Positions 15,038 to 22,618 of a stretch of DNA of 60,219 bases are shown piece after piece. Both the position numbers and the translations under genes were made by a program. The notes beneath the pieces were generated by a model. The model saw only the letters and a program-made list of their open reading frames with translations, searched no databases and was not told the DNA's origin. The DNA is taken from contig CALVHV010000002.1 in NCBI GenBank assembly GCA_944328845.1, forward strand, positions 1-60,219, given 5' to 3'. Position 1 is the first letter of the stretch. The number at the start of each line of letters is the position of its first letter. Source of the DNA: an uncultured Clostridia bacterium (GTDB lineage Bacteria > Bacillota > Clostridia > Christensenellales > Borkfalkiaceae).

Positions 15038-15066
15038 ATTGTATTCCTTTTTTGCCTTTCCGTCAA
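15038..15066 (-). promoter_or_regulatory. Promoter of tatD, almost leaderless
   Basis: Read on the minus strand: TTGACG (15066-15061), 17 bp, TACAAT (15043-15038). The predicted start near 15031 leaves about 3 nt before the ATG. Confidence 0.65.
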
Positions 15067-15130
15067 CAAAAAAGGGCGCGCCGCGCAAAAGTCCGTCTGC
15101 CCGCATATGTGTCTGCACGCAAACGGGGCA

Positions 15131-15168
15131 AAAAAGTGCGGTGCGCCGCAAGACAGCGGCGCACCGCA
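15131..15168 (-). terminator. Intrinsic terminator of the sigma factor / beta-propeller operon
   Basis: TGCGGTGCGCCGC (15137-15149) pairs perfectly with GCGGCGCACCGCA (15156-15168). On the minus strand the stem is followed by a T-run (complement of 15130-15135). It lies 42 nt past the lipoprotein gene. Confidence 0.8.
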
Positions 15169-15209
15169 GGCGATGTGCACGGCGAAACATCTGTGCCGCC
15201 GCGCACCTC

Positions 15210-15674
15210 TCATCTGTATCGGAAAATCACTTCCCCGAGGGTATACCCCGCGCTTTTGGGGACTTCCGCATAATAAATGAGGACGATAAAATCTTCCGTG
15301 ACGGCTGCCCCGTCCGGAATATAGTCTCTGTAAAACACGGGATACAGCTTTCCTTCGTTTTCCAACACCTCCCCGAATTTCATGTTGTCCGAAGAACAGC
15401 AGTGCGTTGCAAATACCAGCAGATCGTTGTTTTCAAAATACCCTTCGGTATAGTTGAGGGGAAGTTTTTCTGCGGCAAAGCTCTGATAGTCGCAAAACAG
15501 TTCCGCCCGATTGCTGCCAAAAGAAAACGCAACTTCGTGCGCAGAGCCGAGGGGCATGGGCGCCGCCTCGATAGACGAGGCAAGATAATCCTTGTAAGGA
15601 TCGGCGGGTTTGCAGGCACAGAAGGTCAAAGCGCACAGTGCGGCGCATAGGGCGGTAAACAGTTTTGTTTTCAT
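15210..15674 (-). CDS. Predicted lipoprotein
   Basis: 154 aa. The signal peptide is MKTKLFTALCAALCALTF, with Cys at 19 and 21 (FCACKP) as the probable lipidation site, so it should be anchored outside the membrane. The mature part is a compact alpha/beta-looking domain with a CC pair (THCCSSDN) and no recognised family. GGAGGAGG lies before the ATG. It is last in the transcript with the ECF sigma factor and the beta-propeller protein, so it may be an accessory of that signalling unit. Confidence 0.7.
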   Translation of the reverse strand: MKTKLFTALCAALCALTFCACKPADPYKDYLASSIEAAPMPLGSAHEVAFSFGSNRAELFCDYQSFAAEKLPLNYTEGYFENNDLLVFATHCCSSDNMKFGEVLENEGKLYPVFYRDYIPDGAAVTEDFIVLIYYAEVPKSAGYTLGEVIFRYR

Positions 15675-15707
15675 GTCCTCCTCCCGTTGAGTTGTCGTAA
15701 AGGGAGC

Positions 15708-17501
15708 TTACAGCGCGGCAACGGCAAAGCCGTCCTCCGAAAACACGTACAGGGTCTCTTCCACGATGCAGGCGCGAGTCCTGTCGGGATTTCCCGTAAC
15801 GGGTACTTTGCACACTTCATTCAGTTCGTACCCGTCGTAACGCAAAAGCAGGTAATAGCTCTGTATTTCCGAAGCGTAATCGAGAACGTGCAGTCCCACC
15901 AGCCCCTCTCCTGCGTCGAGCAGGTGCGCCTTGAACTCTTCGGAGAATTCGCAGTCGAACAGCAGGTATTTTGCGTCCGAAACGACGCCGTCCTGTGTTT
16001 CCAGGTATACTTCCACTTTCAGCGTGTCGCGCGTGTCCCCGTACCCGATGCCGACGAGCGAACCGTTGAAGAAGGGGAAGAGAGTAAAGGAATATCCGTC
16101 GATGGTGCCCGTGTCCCTGAACGTGATGTGGGCGGGGTCGGAGAGGTCGATCGCGTACACGGGGTCGGTGAAATGAACGATGTACGCCGTGCAGACGTAG
16201 GCGGTATCTCCGTCAAAGCGCGCCGCCGTCACTTCCTCGCCGTCGGGCGCAAAGTTTTCCAGTTTCCCCAGCAGGGAGAAATTGTCCACGGAAAAGACGT
16301 ATACGCCCGCATTTGTGACGCCCTGCCTGCTGAGCGTGGTGGCAACGCGCAGGGTGCCGTCTTTCTCGTCCATACTGTACTGGTCTTTGACGGTGCCGCT
16401 CACGTCGTAGGTGCCCGCCACCGAAAGGGTATCGCCTGCAAGGGAAACGCGGCAGATCTCTGTCTTTGTTTCGCTGATCTCTTCCTGTGTGCCGCTGTAT
16501 GCGCGGGTGAGGTAGGCATTCTCTGCGGAAACGTACACTTCCTGCGCATAGGAGAGAAAGGCACAGGAATATTCCGTCCCGTAACTTTCCCCGTCGATGC
16601 GGCAAAGAACGGTGTAGCGCGCCGTGCGCGCATCTTCGGGACAGACGATGTCATCCATGGCGACGCTTTTCATGTTCTCTCTCTCGCCGTATTGGGGCAA
16701 AAATTGCGATTCGTCCGAAAAATCGGGGTTATTGCGCACGTTGAACTGGTTGATCAGCAGAAAATCTCCGTCGATGCTGCGCGAGGTGACGTAATTTCCG
16801 GAAAGGTATGTCCTGCCCTGTTCGCGCACGTTGGCAGGGTCGGAAACGTCCAGCCCGATCACGGCGGTGTATCTCGCCTGCTCTTCTCTCAGCCAGACGG
16901 ATGTAAAGATCGTAACGCGCGTGCCGTCTTCGCTCAGGTACATTTCCGCAGTATCGGGGGAAGGGAAAGAATCCTTTTCCCCGCCCGCGCTGACGGTAAA
17001 GGTCCCGCAAAGGGCGGAGTCCTCGCCCGCGACGGTATAGCATTGCAGGACGTATTGAGAAAGGGAGACGTTGAGATAGAAAATATATTCGTCCGTGCGC
17101 TTGAACAGGTCGCCTTCGATGACGCCCTCCGTCTGGTTGTTGGTCACTTCCTCGTAGGGGCTTTCGGGGAATACGTTTCCCGCGTCGCCCATGTCTGTTT
17201 CGCCTTTGCCGTTCAGACCGTCAAAAAGACCGCCGAACCATGCATCGAAGTTGTTTTTATAGGGGGAAGGGGGATAGGTCAGCTTGTTCAGCGTCTGCAT
17301 GAGGGAATAATATTCGCTGTCCCGATAGGCAGACAGGGAGGGGTAAGCGTCGGAATAGGGCAGGAACAGCACGAGGTTGAGCGCGATCAGCGCGCTCATG
17401 CAGGCGGCGGCGACGGACGCCAGCCTGATTTTGTGTCTCCTTGCCTTTTGTTCCTGTGCGCGGGCGAGGATGTCTTGGGTGCGTTCTTTATAAGTCTTCA
17501 T
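15708..17501 (-). CDS. Membrane-anchored secreted beta-propeller protein
   Basis: 597 aa from the ATG at 17501, overlapping the sigma-factor stop by 14 nt. Residues 1-25 are basic and cytoplasmic, 27-47 form one transmembrane helix, and about 500 residues lie outside. The outer part shows repeated blade-like units such as RTDEYIFYLNVSLSQYVL, TAVIGLDVSDPANV and AYIVHFTDPVYAIDLSDPAH. It fits the beta-propeller family distantly related to WD repeats. A single-pass protein overlapping an ECF sigma gene is in the usual place of an anti-sigma factor, but the cytoplasmic part is only about 25 residues, so this role is inference. Confidence 0.75.
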   Translation of the reverse strand: MKTYKERTQDILARAQEQKARRHKIRLASVAAACMSALIALNLVLFLPYSDAYPSLSAYRDSEYYSLMQTLNKLTYPPSPYKNNFDAWFGGLFDGLNGKGETDMGDAGNVFPESPYEEVTNNQTEGVIEGDLFKRTDEYIFYLNVSLSQYVLQCYTVAGEDSALCGTFTVSAGGEKDSFPSPDTAEMYLSEDGTRVTIFTSVWLREEQARYTAVIGLDVSDPANVREQGRTYLSGNYVTSRSIDGDFLLINQFNVRNNPDFSDESQFLPQYGERENMKSVAMDDIVCPEDARTARYTVLCRIDGESYGTEYSCAFLSYAQEVYVSAENAYLTRAYSGTQEEISETKTEICRVSLAGDTLSVAGTYDVSGTVKDQYSMDEKDGTLRVATTLSRQGVTNAGVYVFSVDNFSLLGKLENFAPDGEEVTAARFDGDTAYVCTAYIVHFTDPVYAIDLSDPAHITFRDTGTIDGYSFTLFPFFNGSLVGIGYGDTRDTLKVEVYLETQDGVVSDAKYLLFDCEFSEEFKAHLLDAGEGLVGLHVLDYASEIQSYYLLLRYDGYELNEVCKVPVTGNPDRTRACIVEETLYVFSEDGFAVAAL

Positions 17502-18030
17502 ACGAAATACCGTCCTTGCAAAGAATTTCTTTGAGGGTGAGCTTTGCGCGGGCAAGCAGGTTGTAGATCTGTTTTTCCTTTTTTTTGAGTACTTTGCAGC
17601 ATTGTTTTACGGAAAATCCGTCCAGATAGGTGAGCTGCAGGATCTCGCGGTATTGCGGGGCAAGCTTTTCCATGGCGGAAAAGAGCTGCTTTTCCCGTTC
17701 AGAGCGGAGCAGAAGTTCTTCGGCGGAGGGGTGCGGATCGCCCGTCTCGGTGAGCGGCGCTCTCCTTTTGCGGGCGCGCAAAACGTCCATCGCCTTGTTG
17801 CGGGCGATCTTGTAAAGATAGGTCTTGAAAGTCGCGTCCTCCCTGAACTCCCGCCTCTTGACGAGGAGGGCGGCAAAGGTGTCCGCCATCACGTCTTCCG
17901 CCTCCGCCGCGTTGCCCACAAACAGAAAGGCGAAACGCACCAGATCGTCGCTGTAAAGGCGGACAAGTTCTTCCAGTGCATCTGTCTTGCCGGACAAAAA
18001 CAGCGAATAAAGCTTTGTCCCTGTTTCCAT
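17488..18030 (-). CDS. ECF-type RNA polymerase sigma factor
   Basis: 180 aa from the ATG at 18030, which has GAGGTG 6 nt upstream; an in-frame GTG at 18039 is possible. Region 2 (residues 18-85) contains NAAEAEDVMADTFAALL and ATFKTYLYKIARNKAMD. Region 4 (about 115-170) contains ILQLTYLDGFSVKQCCKVL, which reads as a sigma-70 region 4 HTH. A linker with RARKRRAP separates them. It starts an operon with a membrane beta-propeller protein and a lipoprotein, suggesting surface signalling. Targets are unknown. Confidence 0.88.
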   Translation of the reverse strand: METGTKLYSLFLSGKTDALEELVRLYSDDLVRFAFLFVGNAAEAEDVMADTFAALLVKRREFREDATFKTYLYKIARNKAMDVLRARKRRAPLTETGDPHPSAEELLLRSEREKQLFSAMEKLAPQYREILQLTYLDGFSVKQCCKVLKKKEKQIYNLLARAKLTLKEILCKDGISYEDL

Positions 18031-18087
18031 ATTGCTCACCTCTCACCCTTTAAACGGCGTTGTTTTCCTTTTTACTCACTTTTTTCC

Positions 18088-18125
18088 AAAAAAAAGCGCC
18101 CGTATCGGACGGGCGCACTCTTTTT
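18088..18125. terminator. Terminator after the small two-TM gene
   Basis: GCGCCCGT (18096-18103) pairs with ACGGGCGC (18109-18116). An A-run precedes it and a T-rich stretch follows, so it works in both directions. It mainly serves the minus-strand gene ending at 18129. Confidence 0.7.
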
Positions 18126-18128
18126 CGG

Positions 18129-18338
18129 TTATTTTGTCTTGGGCTTTCGTACGAGGCGCGTGGCGCACCATACGACAAACGCCGCCAGCCATACGAGCAG
18201 GATGACAAGGAAAGCGATCACGGAAGCCGTGGTAAATTCGAGGATGAGCATGGCAAAAAAGCCGATGACGAGCGCGATGGTGACGACGGCAAACAGAATG
18301 TTTGTCAGCAGCCAGGCGGCAGATGTGTTTGTTTTCAT
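18129..18338 (-). CDS. Hypothetical small two-TM membrane protein
   Basis: 69 aa from the ATG at 18338, with GGAGGAG 8 nt upstream. Two hydrophobic helices (about residues 8-32 and 37-59) and a basic tail (RLVRKPKTK). It has its own promoter and terminator, so it is a single-gene unit. No family recognised. It sits between the HTH membrane protein and the ECF sigma operon. Confidence 0.68.
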   Translation of the reverse strand: MKTNTSAAWLLTNILFAVVTIALVIGFFAMLILEFTTASVIAFLVILLVWLAAFVVWCATRLVRKPKTK

Positions 18339-18388
18339 ATTTTTCTCCTCCGGACAAAAAGAGTATTGCAAGGATCTTGTTTGTCTGT

Positions 18389-18417
18389 ATTGTACCACAA
18401 ATGGACGGATTTGTAAA
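18389..18417 (-). promoter_or_regulatory. Promoter of the small two-TM gene
   Basis: Minus strand: TTTACA (18417-18412), 17 bp, TACAAT (18394-18389). Confidence 0.7.
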
Positions 18418-18476
18418 GGTTTGCCGCAAAATTCTTTAAAAAAAGCGGTCGCCTTTCTCTGCAAGCGGGTAAAAAG

Positions 18477-19034
18477 TTATGCCTTCAGCTTTTTTCGGGC
18501 ACGCAGGAACGCCACGCCGATGAGGACGGTAAAGGTGGCGAGCATGATGGAAAAAAACAGCGAAACGCCCAGCAGCACGGCGGGACTGAACAGCATGGAT
18601 AAGGCGTTTTGTTCGCTCTGCCATAGGGGGATGCCAGCAAGCAGCAGGTAGGAGGCAACGCCCGTCACGGCGAGGGACAGCAGGGTCAGCGCGCCCATAA
18701 AGATCGCCGCGCACAGGTACAGCGCCTGTTTGTAACGCAGATCTTCCGTTTCCTGCGCGCTGCGCCTTTCTTTGTCCGTCTGTTCGGCAACGGCTTTGAC
18801 GGGTTCTTGGGCGGGCTCTTTGACGGGTTCCGCCTCTTTTCCGAACAGAAGGTAATCGGCGCTCACGTCAAAGAGCAGGCAAAGCGAGCGCAGGTTGGAG
18901 GATTCCGGCACCATGGTGCCCGATTCCCATTTGGAAATGGTCTGCCGCGAAACGCCCGTCTTGTGTGCCAACTCTTCCTGCGACAGTCCTGCGCTCTTGC
19001 GCAGGGCATAAATTCTTTCGCAAAGTTTTTCCAT
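18477..19034 (-). CDS. XRE-family regulator with C-terminal transmembrane segments
   Basis: 185 aa. Residues 1-65 are a clear Cro/C1 helix-turn-helix (LRKSAGLSQEELAHKTGVSR, QTISKWESG). A charged linker is rich in Glu, Pro and Lys. Two hydrophobic segments (about 105-132 and 150-177) should hold it at the membrane. Membrane-bound XRE regulators of this build are common in Clostridia, with unknown signals. It starts 23 nt after the metG stop and has AAGGTAA before the ATG, so it is probably read through from metG. Confidence 0.8.
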   Translation of the reverse strand: MEKLCERIYALRKSAGLSQEELAHKTGVSRQTISKWESGTMVPESSNLRSLCLLFDVSADYLLFGKEAEPVKEPAQEPVKAVAEQTDKERRSAQETEDLRYKQALYLCAAIFMGALTLLSLAVTGVASYLLLAGIPLWQSEQNALSMLFSPAVLLGVSLFFSIMLATFTVLIGVAFLRARKKLKA

Positions 19035-19057
19035 GCGTTACCTTATCGTTGGCAGGA

Positions 19058-21025
19058 TCAGAAGATGCCGCTTCCGTCTTCGATGTCCGTCTCGGGCGTC
19101 AGCAGGCACAGTTTTCCTTCCTCGTTTTCCGCGCAGAGGATCATGCCTTCGCTGAGTACGCCGCGCAGTTTGGCGGGCTTTAAGTTGGTCACCATGATCA
19201 CTTTTTTGCCTACCATCTGTTCGGGGGTGTAGTATTTGGCGATGCCGCTCACCACCGTGCGCGTCTCTTTTCCCAGCTGTACCGTCGATTTGAGCAGTTT
19301 GTCGCTCTTTTCCACCTTTTCGCAGGCGATCACCTTTGCCACCTGCATGCGCACTTTGGCAAAATCGTCGATGGAGATCTCGGCAGGGTATTCGGGTTCG
19401 TGCGCCTTGGCGGGCTTTTCCTGTTTTTCCTGTTTTTCCTGCTTTTCCGACGCCGCGTGCATCTTTTCGTATTCCGCTTCCACGTCCTTGTAATTTCTGC
19501 GCACGAACAGGTGTTCTTCGGTGGGGGATACGCGGCTGCCGTTTTCGATCAGCCCGAATTTTTTCTGCTCGGCGCAGGGGCGCAGAGAGGTATTGAACTG
19601 TTTTGCGATCTTTTCCGCCGTTTCGGGCAGGAAGGGATACAGCAGCCCCGCCGCGATGACGATGCTTTCGGAGAGGTTATACAGAACGGTGGACAGTCTG
19701 TCTTTTTTGCTCTCGTCGCGGGCAAGTACCCAGGGCGCCGTCTCGTCGATGTATTTGTTGCAGCGGCGCAGGAAGGAGAAGATCTCGCCCAGCGCGTCGG
19801 AAATTTTAAATTCGTCCATCTTGGCGGCAACTTTTTTGTACAGGGCAAGCGCCATCGAACGCACTTCTTCGTCCACAGGCTCCGCCGCGCCCTTGTCGCA
19901 CAGAACGCCGTCAAAGTATTTCAGGCTCATCGCCGCCGTGCGCGAGACAAGGTTGCCCAGATTGTTGGCAAGATCTGCGTTCACGCGGTCGGTGATCAGC
20001 TCCCAGGTGATGTTGCCGTCGTTGTCGAAAGGCATGTCGTTCAGCACAAAATAGCGCACCGCGTCCACGCCGAACACCTTGACCAGTTCGTCCGCATAGA
20101 TGACGTTGCCGCGCGATTTGCTCATCTTGCTCCCGTCCATCAAAAGCCAGGGATGCCCGAACACCTGCTTGGGCAGGGGGAGCCCCAGCGCCATCAGGAA
20201 GATGGGCCAGTAGATGGTATGGAAGCGGATGATGTCCTTGCCGATGACGTGCACGTCCGCAGGCCAGTATTTTTTGAACAGCTCGCCCGAGTTCCCGTCC
20301 GCGTCGTAGCCCAGTCCCGTGATGTAGTTGGTCAGCGCGTCCAGCCACACGTAGACGACGTGTTTGGGGTCGAATTCGACGGGGATGCCCCAGCGGAAAG
20401 AGGTGCGCGAAACGCACAGGTCCTGCAGTCCGGGCTTGAGGAAGTTGTTCACCATCTCGTTTTTGCGCGAGACGGGGGTGATAAATTCGGGGTGTTCTTC
20501 GTAATAGGCGAGGAGTTTGTCCGCATACTTGCTCATCTTAAAGAAGTACGCCTCTTCTTTGGCGGGCTTGACCTCTCTGCCGCAATCGGGGCACTTGCCG
20601 TCTTTCAGCTGGGAAGGGGTCCAGAACGCCTCGCAGGGGGTGCAGTACATCCCTTCGTAGGTGCCTTTGTAAATGTCGCCCTGCTCGTACAGCTTTTTAA
20701 AGATCTTCTGAACCTGCTTTTCGTGGTCGGCGTCCGTGGTGCGGATAAATTTGTCGTAGGAGACGTTCATCAGGTCCCAGATCTCTTTGATCTGTGCGGC
20801 AACGCCGTCCACAAACTGTTTGGGCGTCACCTTCTGTGCGGCGGCCTTTTCTTCGATTTTCTGGCCGTGCTCGTCCGTTCCCGTCTGGAAACGCACGTCG
20901 TAGCCCTGGCTGCGCTTAAAGCGGGCGATGGCGTCGCTGAGGATGATCTCGTAGGTATTTCCGATGTGCGGCTTGCCCGAAGTGTAGGCGATCGCCGTCG
21001 TGATGTAGTAGGGTTTTTTTGCCAT
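19058..21025 (-). CDS. metG: Methionyl-tRNA synthetase
   Basis: 655 aa. It charges tRNA-Met. Class I signatures are HIGNTYE (residues 20-26) and KMSKS in DGSKMSKSRGN. One zinc knuckle has CTPC and CPDC. The anticodon-binding helical domain is followed by a linker with three QEK repeats and a C-terminal Trbp111/EMAP-type tRNA-binding domain (KVRMQVAKVIACEKV, ATNLKPAKLRG-like stretch), used for dimerisation and tRNA binding. GGAGG lies before the ATG. It belongs to the metG-tatD-rsmA neighbourhood, which is here split by several inserted genes. Confidence 0.96.
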   Translation of the reverse strand: MAKKPYYITTAIAYTSGKPHIGNTYEIILSDAIARFKRSQGYDVRFQTGTDEHGQKIEEKAAAQKVTPKQFVDGVAAQIKEIWDLMNVSYDKFIRTTDADHEKQVQKIFKKLYEQGDIYKGTYEGMYCTPCEAFWTPSQLKDGKCPDCGREVKPAKEEAYFFKMSKYADKLLAYYEEHPEFITPVSRKNEMVNNFLKPGLQDLCVSRTSFRWGIPVEFDPKHVVYVWLDALTNYITGLGYDADGNSGELFKKYWPADVHVIGKDIIRFHTIYWPIFLMALGLPLPKQVFGHPWLLMDGSKMSKSRGNVIYADELVKVFGVDAVRYFVLNDMPFDNDGNITWELITDRVNADLANNLGNLVSRTAAMSLKYFDGVLCDKGAAEPVDEEVRSMALALYKKVAAKMDEFKISDALGEIFSFLRRCNKYIDETAPWVLARDESKKDRLSTVLYNLSESIVIAAGLLYPFLPETAEKIAKQFNTSLRPCAEQKKFGLIENGSRVSPTEEHLFVRRNYKDVEAEYEKMHAASEKQEKQEKQEKPAKAHEPEYPAEISIDDFAKVRMQVAKVIACEKVEKSDKLLKSTVQLGKETRTVVSGIAKYYTPEQMVGKKVIMVTNLKPAKLRGVLSEGMILCAENEEGKLCLLTPETDIEDGSGIF

Positions 21026-21057
21026 GTTTGCCTCCGATTGGCTGTTGATTCCCGTCT

Positions 21058-21086
21058 ATTATATCTCATTTTTGTCATAATGTAAA
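21058..21086 (-). promoter_or_regulatory. Promoter of metG
   Basis: Minus strand: TTTACA (21086-21081), 17 bp, perfect TATAAT (21063-21058). No T-box or SAM leader is visible in the short leader. Confidence 0.78.
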
Positions 21087-21136
21087 ACTTTTTTAAAAGT
21101 ATTTTGCGCCGCAAAGGGAAATTCGCCCCGCCGCGC

Positions 21137-21165
21137 GCATATTTTCCCCGCGCGGCACATAAGGT
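21137..21165 (+). promoter_or_regulatory. Sigma-E-like sporulation promoter before spmA
   Basis: GCATATT (21137-21143), 14 bp, CATAAGGT (21158-21165). The first box fits the mother-cell sigma-E -35 pattern exactly and the second shares CATA and the final T. In Bacillus spmA is under sigma-E, which supports the reading. No vegetative promoter is seen on this strand. Confidence 0.4.
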
Positions 21166-21183
21166 TAGGGCGGAGGTATGTCC

Positions 21184-21723
21184 ATGAACGTCCTGTTCCT
21201 CTGTGTGTTTGTCCTTTCGGCGGGGCTGGTGATCGTGCGCGACGCGTCTGCATTTCTGCCCGCTCTATTGGAAGGGGCGGGCGGCGCCGTAACGCTTTCC
21301 CTTTCGCTCGCCGCCGCATATGCCGTGTGGCTGGGCTTTTTGCAGGTGGCGGAGGACGCGGGTTTTCTCGGCGGACTGTCCCGCGCCATGCTCCCGCTCA
21401 CGCGGCGGCTGTTCTCTACAAAAAATGAGAAAGCGCTGGAACAGGTCTCCGTCAACCTCGCCGCCAATCTCTGCGGCATGGGCGGCGCCGCCACGGGTGC
21501 AGGCGTCGCCGCCATGCGCCTGCTGGATCGGGAACGCTATTCGCAGGAGATGTTTTTTGTCGTCAACTGCGCGGGGCTGCAGCTGCTGCCTTCCACCGTC
21601 CTCTCGCTGCGCGTGCAGGCGGGCTCGGCAGATCCCTTCTCCGTCCTGCTGCCCGCTCTGCTTTCCTCCCTCGCCTCGCTCCTTCTCGGCGTCCTGCTCG
21701 TGCGCCTCTTCTGCCGCCGATGA
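21184..21723 (+). CDS. spmA: Spore maturation protein A
   Basis: 179 aa, nucleoside-recognition (Gate) membrane family. SpmA and SpmB act together in spore core dehydration. Family stretches are AVWLGFLQVAEDAGF, VNLAANLCGMGGAATGAGVAAM and STVLSLRVQAGSA. There are about four hydrophobic helices. The ATG at 21184 is preferred over that at 21178 because GGAGGT then lies 6 nt upstream instead of touching the start. It overlaps spmB by 4 nt (ATGA). Confidence 0.88.
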   Translation: MNVLFLCVFVLSAGLVIVRDASAFLPALLEGAGGAVTLSLSLAAAYAVWLGFLQVAEDAGFLGGLSRAMLPLTRRLFSTKNEKALEQVSVNLAANLCGMGGAATGAGVAAMRLLDRERYSQEMFFVVNCAGLQLLPSTVLSLRVQAGSADPFSVLLPALLSSLASLLLGVLLVRLFCRR

Positions 21724-22214
21724 ATATCCTCCTTCCCGTTCTCTTCATCATCGTGCTCGTCGCGGCGGCCTTTCGCAAGGTGCGCGTGTACGACAGCTTT
21801 GCCCAGGGCGCGGGCGGTACACTCCCGCTCGTCAAAAAGCTGTTTCCGTACGTCGCTGCCGTGCTCGTGCTGGCAAGCCTGTTCGAGGCAAGCGGGCTTT
21901 CCGCCGCACTTTCCAAAGCGCTGGAACCCGCTCTCTCCGTCCTCGGCGTGCCCGCGCCCGTCGTCCCGCTCGTGCTCGTCAAGCCCTTTTCGGGCAGCGG
22001 TTCCCTTGCGCTGGTAGGGCAGCTGTGCGCCCAGTACGGCGCCGACTCGTACGTCGGCCGCTGCGCTTGCGCCGTGTACGCCACGGGCGAGACGGTGTTT
22101 TATCTTTCCGCCCTGTATTTTGCGGGCGGGGGAAGGGCGCGCCCCGTCGTCATCGCCCTCCTGTCCAACTTTGCCGCAGCGCTCCTTGCATGCCTTCTCT
22201 GCCGCGTTCTGTAA
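21720..22214 (+). CDS. spmB: Spore maturation protein B
   Basis: 164 aa, same membrane superfamily as SpmA. Visible features: opening hydrophobic helix, KVRVYDSFAQGAGGTLPLVKKLFPY, LVKPFSGSGSLALV and YVGRCACAVYATGETVFYLSA, all typical of SpmB. The start overlaps the spmA stop, so translation is coupled. No terminator is visible before the AT-rich stretch that follows. Confidence 0.9.
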   Translation: MNILLPVLFIIVLVAAAFRKVRVYDSFAQGAGGTLPLVKKLFPYVAAVLVLASLFEASGLSAALSKALEPALSVLGVPAPVVPLVLVKPFSGSGSLALVGQLCAQYGADSYVGRCACAVYATGETVFYLSALYFAGGGRARPVVIALLSNFAAALLACLLCRVL

Positions 22215-22401
22215 GAAGGGGAAAACGCCCATGTTAATTTCTATCATTAACATTTTATGCGGTTAAAAAATTAATCCTCAATGTCAAATTTTAACAGAAT
22301 GATGGGTTTTAAGGGCAAAAAAAGGGGTATTATGTTAGAAAATGACAAAAAATGTAAAGAAAATTTATTTCAAAAAATTTTTAAAAAATAAAAAATTTTG
22401 C
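22215..22401. other. AT-rich intergenic island
   Basis: Contrasting with the GC-rich surroundings, 22236-22401 is dominated by A and T runs. It contains one tiny ORF (listed separately) and lies directly before the promoter of the candidate small RNA. It might act as an UP-element region or be acquired DNA; no repeat or element ends are visible. Confidence 0.6.
22332..22391 (+). CDS. Possible 19-codon Lys-rich micro-ORF
   Basis: ATG at 22332 with AAAGGGG 6 nt upstream encodes MLENDKKCKENLFQKIFKK and stops at TAA. The peptide is basic and amphipathic. There is no conservation evidence and the region is simply A-rich, so it may be chance. Confidence 0.2.
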   Translation: MLENDKKCKENLFQKIFKK

Positions 22402-22430
22402 TTTACATTTTTCTTTAGAGGAAGTATAAT
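22402..22430 (+). promoter_or_regulatory. Promoter of candidate small RNA
   Basis: TTTACA (22402-22407), 17 bp, perfect TATAAT (22425-22430), with AT-rich DNA upstream. Predicted start near 22437. Confidence 0.78.
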
Positions 22431-22436
22431 ATGCGT

Positions 22437-22555
22437 GTAATCAAACGAAACGCGCAAGGCTTTTGTTTGGTTACCTGTAATAGCTCATCATTTTCCCCCT
22501 TATCATATATGGATCGGGCACAGAACCGCAAGGCTCTGTGCCCGATTCATTTTTC
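22437..22555 (+). ncRNA. Candidate small regulatory RNA, about 119 nt
   Basis: The predicted transcript starts at a 10-bp hairpin, GTAATCAAAC (22437-22446) with GTTTGGTTAC (22465-22474). A linker that looks single-stranded follows and contains TTTTCCCCCTT (22491-22501). The end is a perfect 12-bp terminator, ATCGGGCACAGA (22513-22524) with TCTGTGCCCGAT (22535-22546), followed by T5. It has its own promoter and no credible ORF with a ribosome-binding site. C-rich linkers in Gram-positive small RNAs often pair with Shine-Dalgarno sequences, so translational control of other mRNAs is a reasonable guess. I do not recognise a named RNA family. Confidence 0.6.
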
Positions 22556-22618
22556 CGTAAAAAAGATCTTGCGGGAAAGGGGACAAGCTGTCTGCGGGGC
22601 GCGGCTCCGTCGGGTCGG

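Noticed and set aside
15687-17534. A 615-codon plus-strand frame opposite the beta-propeller gene
   Set aside because: No ribosome-binding site, no domain, biased composition of a shadow frame; the minus-strand gene has overlap with the sigma factor and a signal anchor.
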